Shown piece by piece: positions 57,801-64,000 of a DNA stretch of 64,000 bases. Below the pieces are notes generated by a model. That model did not search any database, was not told the origin of the DNA, and saw only the letters and a list, made by a program, of their open reading frames with translations. Source of the stretch: Rhipidocladum racemiflorum. Its lineage: Eukaryota > Streptophyta > Magnoliopsida > Poales > Poaceae. The translations under genes and the position numbers were made by a program. The stretch is from assembly GCA_036346355.1 (NCBI GenBank), contig CM070583.1:4774001-4838000 (forward strand). The letters run 5' to 3'. Every line of letters starts with the position of its first letter. Position 1 is the first letter of the stretch.

Positions 57801-58699
57801 GTGAGGGTGAGAGGTGGGGTGAGTTAAGGACCAGGTTACTTTGCATGAATCTTGGAGCAATCTAAGCCATTGGAAAGTGATTGATTCTATTGCGAAATTT
57901 CAGTCACATGTGCAATGGATAGCCCCATATATTATAGTTAAGTTCCATTTGGTGCTGGTGATGTCCAAATTCCTTTTTCTTACATAAATTATATTTTATT
58001 CAGTCTTATTAGGAATGAATGAATGAGGCAATATTATTTAGTTAATGGTGTTTCATGCAGGATTCAGATTTAGTACTGACAGGTCCTACCCGTGCTGTTA
58101 TGGTGATGAGTCCTGTGTACTTCGAGGTTGTGCTGAAAGTGAAGGGCAGTATGGAATCCGAGGATAAAGATTTGAGCTTTCTAGCTGTGCGGTATGACTA
58201 TTCTCCTTTTGATGGTTCGTGCCTGATTAATAGAGAATACACCAGCAAGCTTAGCACGTTGGAGTTGACATTCGGCCAACTTCTTTCCTCTGTGGAGGCC
58301 ACAATCAATGTGCAAGTTATTGATGGGTCATGGCCAGACAATTTTCATGGTCAATTTACTGTCCGTACCGCCAGTATAAATCACAAGAAAGTCTTGTTAC
58401 TTGATTCTGGAGATGAGAAAGTGCCTGCTACTGCAGATGGCATGATCAAGCTCTCACGGTGTGTTGCTTCTGTTGAACTTGAGGGAGAGCTGGAAGTTTT
58501 TGTTGAGGCACGGGGAGGTGATAATAAGATGGTTGTTAAGAAAGCTAGTAAGGTTTTCATACCTAAGACAGCAGGTCGAAGCTATGGCATATTGAAAGTT
58601 GGGTTCTGTAAGATGAAAGTCACTGTCGCTTGGTCACTTCTTTCGTATATTACTGGTGACTATGCACCTGGCAACTCTGGCGAGGCTGGTCCTACCTAG
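54820..58699 (+). CDS. DUF6598-domain protein gene, intact (gene 2, three exons)
   Basis: Exons 54820-55096, 55385-55605 and 58061-58699 have the same lengths (277, 221 and 639 bp), splice phases and GT-AG ends as gene 1, giving 378 codons plus stop. The protein is almost identical to gene 1; differences in exon 2 (ARRDTI against AARDTV) fall at CAG/CGA sites. Domain layout as in gene 1: charged N-terminal helix, WNFLWGGFYGSFDDT, PMRFTDGP, WPLDVFGM, DKDLSFLAV. Function unknown; no targeting signal seen. It is tail-to-tail with the fullest RIP copy (59338-60336), whose 3' end lies ~640 bp away. Confidence 0.87.
55097..55384 (+). other. Intron 1 of DUF6598 gene 2
   Basis: GTAAGT donor, TGCAG acceptor, 288 bp. 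Confidence 0.88.
55606..58060 (+). other. Intron 2 of DUF6598 gene 2
   Basis: Counterpart of 26540-28979. It includes the Stowaway-like end near 57256-57266 and the GC-rich island with ORF 57485-57865, which is 9 bp (3 codons) longer than in unit 1. Confidence 0.8.
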
Positions 58700-59337
58700 G
58701 TGCTCATCTGAGCTGTATACCTTAGCCGTCATCGGAACAATTTGCCTTGCTTTCTGGATGTATTGATGATGTAATTACGTTTCGCACTGGTGTTAACTGG
58801 ATGTTAATGAAGCTTTCAAACTTATTGTAGCTGTTGCTTCTGAAGGGCCTATGGTTGTTAACTTTGTTTGAGGTGGTATTTTGTATTATCAAATGATGAG
58901 ATCGGGATATGTTTGTGGTATCGCTATATGTATCGATAAAGATAGTTTTGCAGACTTAAATGAGCTCTCTTGCAGTATGTTTTATCTACTAGCACGAGTG
59001 TTCTGCCAGAGTTTGTTTTGTGGAGCTGGACGGTAAATCTAGTCATCCGAACCTAAATTTTATCATGTTTAGAACTTATTAATTTGCCATTGAAGTCACG
59101 CTAGTAACATTTATGAACCTAAGCACGCCCTGAAATTATATATATCCAATCAATGTTTACCACAAAGGAGTACCATAATGCCTTCTTTCACACTTGTCTT
59201 CCTATTCAGAATTTGCAGGAATTTACTGTGTCATAGTCTAGCTATTACTACTCTTATCTAAACTACTCTGATGATCGTGACATAATGAACAGACAAAAAA
59301 CAGGTCCACAAAAAACGATTCCTCAGCCGTCTGATCA
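58700..59337. other. Convergent spacer between DUF6598 gene 2 and RIP D
   Basis: Counterpart of 293-943; no gene. Confidence 0.6.
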
Positions 59338-60336
59338 TCAATCGATGAATCCCGGTTCTGCAATTTGAATTATGGCTTGCCTCTGTTGTTGTCGCTGTCG
59401 CCGGCCTTGTCTCCCAGGAAAGATCAACAACTCGGTATCAAGGAGGATCAGTGTAATATCCCTCGTCAGGTCGGCCAACCCATGTATCTCATACATTGCA
59501 GCAAAACCATTCAACTGAACTTGGTTTATTTTTCGGTCCCTATGCCCCTGCGGCAGCGCCATCTTTCGCCTCATGTCTAAAAGGAACCGTGAGAAGACTT
59601 GTCAGGAAGCCATTCTCCTCCACATCCACTCTGGCAGTTCGGTTGCCGGTCCGTCATCTCCCAACCTTCTTGTGATCTCGTTTAGCACAGACAGAAAACG
59701 AATGGCCTCACAAAATATCACCACCGTGCGAAGCAATGCCCTTCGTAATTGAGCAAGGACACCATCAGGTGGACGATGGTCCCGATACTCTTGATGGAGG
59801 TGGACGATAGTCTTGGTAGAAGGCCAAAGTGAAGAAGATGTCCCGCAGATTCTCGCCACCTCCTATCCTGGGCCGACTGCATAATTAACTAATTAGAGTC
59901 AAGATTGTTTAATTGATACAGAAAGGGCAGGCCGGTTGGACATGCAGCCATACCTCATGAACGATGTACCATATGATAGAGAGCCGTAATCGGATGAGAT
60001 TCCTATCTTGCGAGCCTCCATGAAACTTGGAACAGGTAAATCATCAAATCTGAACCAGTCTTCCCAGTTACCGTGCAACGCGCGGCGAAATGCAATCAAG
60101 TAGAAATCCGTATCTCTGATCAAGAGTTGAACTTGGAGGTGTTCCTCGTAGGGGTTAGTGAGTAAGATAATATGATGACTGTTGGTAGCATTAGGATTAG
60201 GGTTGCGAGCAGGGGTGACAGGGACATCATTGTAGAGAAGCGAAGAGATGGCGCGCTGGCGGTGTTTCCTCCTCCGAACCAAATCGGTGTACTGTTCCAC
60301 TCCTCCGTGCACGTCGAAAACACACACGGGGATATC
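59338..60336 (-). pseudogene. RIP (rRNA N-glycosidase) gene D, fullest copy, broken
   Basis: Two exons on the minus strand. The upstream exon 60336-59954 begins after an ACAG acceptor and holds the N-terminal half: DFYLIAFR (Tyr codon 60100-60102) and SSDYGSL (Tyr codon 59986-59988) match the two adenine-stacking tyrosines of RIPs. A 77 bp GT-AG intron (59953-59877) keeps phase. The second exon, 59876-59338, has CEAIRF (Glu codon 59707-59709). Two breaks follow: a 2 bp length change near 59787 that shifts frame relative to copies A and C, and a TGA at 59602-59604 in place of the conserved Trp. There is no in-frame ATG before 60336, so a further upstream exon or start is missing or unrecognised. 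Family membership is clear; as written it cannot give a full RIP. Confidence 0.8.
59877..59953 (-). other. 77 bp intron of RIP D; breakpoint of copies A, B and C lies here
   Basis: Minus-strand GTATGG donor at 59953 and ATGCAG acceptor at 59877, flanked by phase-matched RIP coding frames. Homology to the truncated copies ends at 59917. Confidence 0.75.
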
Positions 60337-61346
60337 CTGTATGCACCACCATAATTTATATAACAACCAATCAATAGGTGTATGTTTCTAAATAAATCCT
60401 AATAGATGTATGTTTCTAAATAAATCCTCTATGTATTTTTTAGAGAAATTAGTAACATATCTTAAGTACAACCCTCCTCAAATCTGTTATAGCAATTCGA
60501 TCCAGACCAGAAATTAATGAAATTTGGGCCAAAAGGTGTCGCGTTTACGACGCTTTTCAGTTAGAAATCCAATCAAAATGTAAAGATTAATGCAACTTTG
60601 GGCCGAAAAAATGTCTTAGATCGTCCTTAACCCACGCAAGGCCCAGAGATTTAAAAAAAAATGCTAGGCCCAAACGAACAGGGACACGGGCACACGGCTT
60701 ACCTCGAGGGCAAGCTGTGTGGGTGCGTAGCGCGGGTGTCTCTCTTCCACTTCCGCTGCTGCCATTGTTGTCTCCGATCAACTTTACTCTTGGTGGCGCA
60801 ACTCGTACACGTAACACTGATGAATGGATGGATGGATCGCGTGGGAGGGAGCCGCCGCGCCGTCAGTCGTCTTGTCTCTCCATTCCAACCGCCTCCCCTC
60901 ACCCCAATCGGACGGGACCCCTAGCTAGCTAGAAGCCTAGAACAGCCAAAACCCTACCGGCTTTGCCCGCTTCGCCGTCGTCGCCGAACCAGTTTTGAAA
61001 TCCCCACTCAGTTTTTGCGAGGGTGGCTAACATGTAAGAGGGAGAGCGCGAGTGCTGAGAGAGAGAGAGAAATGAGCAACTAGTTCTGAACAAGGCTCGA
61101 CCAAACGAGAGAACAAAAGGAAACCGACCGAGAGAGAGTGTGTGTTTGTGGCTCGAGGTACTACAAGGAGTTAACCTTTGGGCCCAACTCAAGGTCTCTT
61201 CGGAATAGAACAAAAAACCCTAGGAATTTTACAGTATTTTCATAACAAAAAAAATACTAGAGGTGATACGTTTGGATTATTCACATAAATTTTTGCAGAA
61301 AAATATTTCGGAGATTGCCGGGAAAAAATTTTTTGCAAAAAAAAAA
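60337..61346. other. Region upstream of RIP D, unique in the window
   Basis: 60374-60430 holds a ~29 bp tandem pair ('atgtttctaaataaatcct'). 60650-61210 is GC-rich on a mixed background, with short frames on both strands (for example 94 codons at 60929-61213 on -) and no recognised domain. Expected location of the RIP promoter and any first exon, but neither could be placed. Confidence 0.4.
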
Positions 61347-62126
61347 TCTTATCTTATATTAATATTAACATTCTTATACAGGACGGGATTGTCGGCCTCT
61401 CAGGGCCTCTGCGCACTGGTTTTTTTGCGCCCAGGACACCCACATTATACCTTTATTACTTCCGGGAGATTTCAAGCTCAACGTCACCATCCGTGTGGCA
61501 CTTCGCCATTTTCCAAAAAAACCCCGCCACTCCTCCAAATCACGGATAGGTCCCTACGAAGTTATGAAAAGGTCATTTGCGATTTTTTGTGAGGGTAAGA
61601 AAAATTTTCCCGGATTGCGTTTAGGTCCCCTTTGTTACTTTACGGAAAGAGACTCCCGTTAAATACAAATCGCAAACGAGCCCATTTCTAATTTTTAAGG
61701 ATAGTACTCAGGTCCAAAAATATAACAAATAGGTCCCCGCTCCTTACGTCCAGGTCCTTTCTCCGTCTTCCCCGGAAAAAATATTTTCGTGAACAGAAAT
61801 ACGTGTACATCTCTATCTCTAGACTTTTTTTTTCCAACTCGATCTCTAATATTTTAAGAAACATGTATTTTTCGTTCATGTGCGCGGCGCAAATGAGCCA
61901 TTTTCTAATTTTTAAGGATAGCGCTCAGGTCTAAAAATATAACAAATAGGTCTCCGTTCCTTACGTCCAGGTCCTTTCTCCGTTTTTCCCGAATTTTTTT
62001 TTTCGTGAACAGAAATACGTGTACATCTCTATCTCTAGACTTTTTTCCCAACTCGATCTCTAATATTTTTTGAAACATGTATTTTTTCGTTCACGCGCGC
62101 GGCGTGCGCCGCGCTTACTGCCCTAG
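61347..62126. mobile_element. Helitron-like non-autonomous element, D-type
   Basis: 5' TCTTATCTTATATTAATATT preceded by A. 3' perfect 8 bp stem GCGCGGCG/CGCCGCGC (62097-62114), then 8 bases and CTAG (62123-62126) before T. 780 bp with no gene. An internal ~210 bp tandem duplication lies at 61687-62080. This fits a non-autonomous Helitron. It is the source type of the right part of the chimera at 31280-32819. Confidence 0.6.
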
Positions 62127-63142
62127 TTTCCTTGAATGAAGGAGGCCTTTATCTGCTATGCCGCGTGTTGTCCGTGTTGGCCGTCCGTGAGGATCGGCCG
62201 TGCGAGGCCACTAAATCGGTGTGACTGTGCACTTCGCGATGAGCGGCCCAGATTGCCTTCGCCCCCACGCCACCCTTGCCCACATCCCCGCCTGTCTCCT
62301 CGCCTCCTCCGTTCGTAGCGCCGTGAGATCTTACTAATGCCTCGATCTTGCCGCGCCATGGAGTCGCGCCACCGTTCCCCTTGCAGCCTCTCCCCAAATT
62401 CCCTCCCCGCAGCGCCTCCCCCTCCCCCAGCAGGGGGTGACTATTAATTTCAGCTAGCGCCGCACCCATTAGCTAGGGTGATCTGAACACCAGTACATGC
62501 TTCTCCCTCCCTGCCTAGCGGCGGTCTTGCCTTGCTTGCTCCTCCTCGATCTCCTAAGGTGAATTATAAGCGTATTTTGGATTTTTTTGAGATTTTTTTG
62601 AATTAATTAAATCTAAAAAAGAAAAAGGAAAAAAGAAAATTGGGCCGCACAGTGCACACCCGAATCAGCCCAAACAGGCCCGGGGGGAGGGGGGGGACAC
62701 AACTCTTGTGGCTTAGGCTGGGGCCAGCGGCGGCGTGACAGTGGGGTGGGCCGGGAAGTGGCTGGCGGGTGGGACCCGGGTGTCGACGAGCTGGCGTGCA
62801 GGATTTTGGCCGGGGGCAGGGGAGAGGAGGCGAGCGGGGGAAGTGGCGGGGCCGGGCGGGGAGGAGGGGGAGAGAAACCGCGCGAGGGGTTGGGAGGCGG
62901 CTTTTATAGCCGGGGAGAGAGGAGGAGGCACGGACGTGGCGAGCGGCGGAGGGCGCGAGGCGGGCGGCGTGGCGCGGTCGGCGAGTTGGGTCAGGAGGGA
63001 GCGGGCCGGGGGAGGCTAGCGGGACGTTGGAAAACCGACCAGGGGAAGGCCCAAAAAGCAAAAAAGAGGCCTAAAAACCTAAAAACTAAATAAAATTCAA
63101 ATGGATTCATTTTGAAATTTTTAGAGTTATTTCAAGATGAAA
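62127..63142. other. GC-rich DNA, possible LTR remnant (unit 2)
   Basis: Counterpart of 32820-33878 with many indels in the G-rich part (62640-62990). No credible gene. Confidence 0.4.
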
Positions 63143-63217
63143 GGTAAATCTAGCCATCCGATCCTAAATTTTAGCATGTTTAGAACTTATTAATGTGCCA
63201 GCGAAGTCATGCTAGTA
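63143..63217. other. Diverged relic of the DUF6598-RIP spacer (unit 2)
   Basis: Counterpart of 33879-33954. Confidence 0.7.
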
Positions 63218-63770
63218 TGCTACAACTAAAGGCAACAAAATATAACGACTAAAACGTCTGGAAACATCTCCCGATCATGTTGAGACTGAAATCGCTCAGA
63301 CAGACAAAACACACACATATATATGAAATTTTTTTGTGCTCATCAAGTACGTACTCCCACCTCTAATATACCACTTAAACAAATATATTATACTCTTTTA
63401 TCACTTTTAATATACTTCAATAATAATTCTAAGATACTACAATATGATATTGTTGAAAAAATTCATCAGTGCTTTTTTTTTTTGCTACCATTTTCCTATA
63501 TGTATAGAGGTATACTAGAATAGGATATTCTACTCACTAGCCATCTATGCTACGGCGCCAAAACTAACTAGTCCCCGACCGAGACGCCAAACCAACTAAT
63601 AAATGTGTTGCGTTAGTACATGGCAAAACCAACTAGTAAATGCATTTCTAGTTTGTACATGATTTTTTTTGGTTTTAGTCATAATGTTTTGTTGACAACT
63701 CTAATTCACGAACCTTTTTCACCGGTAGTTTACTGTCGATGAGTAACATATTGATATAAGTCTTGCCACA
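63218..63770. other. AT-rich DNA, nothing recognised (unit 2)
   Basis: Counterpart of 33955-34507. Confidence 0.5.
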
Positions 63771-64000
63771 TGTAACATCCCAAAAATTTGCCTTTAATAT
63801 ATTTAGTGTGTTTCTAGATTATTTGGAATTTTCCGGAATTTATTTGGACTCAAGTTTATTGAACTAATCGTATTAAATAAAGATCACGCATTTTTGCGTA
63901 AGCATAAAATTTAAAATCTTGTTTAAAATAAAGATAATTAGAAGGCGAGAGTGTTCTCTTCAAATATTTTCGAAAAACATGTTATATAACTTAAGTCGTT
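63771..64000 (+). mobile_element. Partial Gypsy-type LTR-like sequence, cut by window edge
   Basis: Begins TGTAACATCCCAAAAATT like 34508. Confidence 0.4.

Noticed and set aside
59899..59953. Continuation of the RIP upstream exon to its in-frame stop near 59899 as the true protein end
   Set aside because: A GT-AG intron of 77 bp joins phase-matched RIP halves, so the stop lies in the intron.

Overview
This is a plant nuclear window, almost certainly from a grass (Poaceae). The reasons are a DUF6598-family gene with a GC-rich first exon, a BARE/Angela-like copia element with a TGGTATCAGAGC primer-binding site, a Helitron with the grass-type 3' end CGTTGCAACGCACGGGC...CTAG, a Stowaway-like end, and ribosome-inactivating-protein (RIP) gene remnants. 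The species cannot be resolved from sequence alone.

Layout. The window is a tandem array of one large unit. Unit 1 runs from before base 1 to about 35455. Unit 2 starts at 35456, inside a broken DUF6598 exon, and runs off the right edge. Each unit carries, in order: a 3' piece of DUF6598 exon 3 (+); exon 2 of a RIP gene (-); a Helitron-like element with a CT/TA microsatellite and a ~103-118 bp minisatellite; two fold-back elements; a DUF6598 promoter split by a ~5 kb Helitron; a stranded DUF6598 exon 1 joined to a decayed Hopscotch/Ale-type copia body; LTR-element-like DNA holding a 144 bp MITE; one complete three-exon DUF6598 gene (25754-29618 and 54820-58699, 378 aa); a second RIP remnant (-); another Helitron-like element; and GC-rich and LTR-like DNA. 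The unit spacing falls from ~35.65 kb to ~29.07 kb because unit 1 keeps a full copia element (6590-14824) where unit 2 has a solo LTR (42292-43886), at the same site with the same GATGC target duplication.

Genes. Only the two DUF6598 genes look intact. Four RIP copies sit tail-to-tail with DUF6598 ends, and all are broken. Copies at 944, 30248 and 36595 lost everything upstream of a breakpoint inside a small intron. The copy at 59338-60336 keeps its upstream exon, but has a frameshift and a stop at the conserved tryptophan. RIPs depurinate the large rRNA; DUF6598 has no established function, and the repeated pairing is the main biological lead.

Caution. Differences between copies cluster at CAG/CTG positions, which suggests basecalling errors at methylated CHG sites. 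The near-identical units could also be two haplotypes assembled in tandem. Both affect how the breaks should be read.
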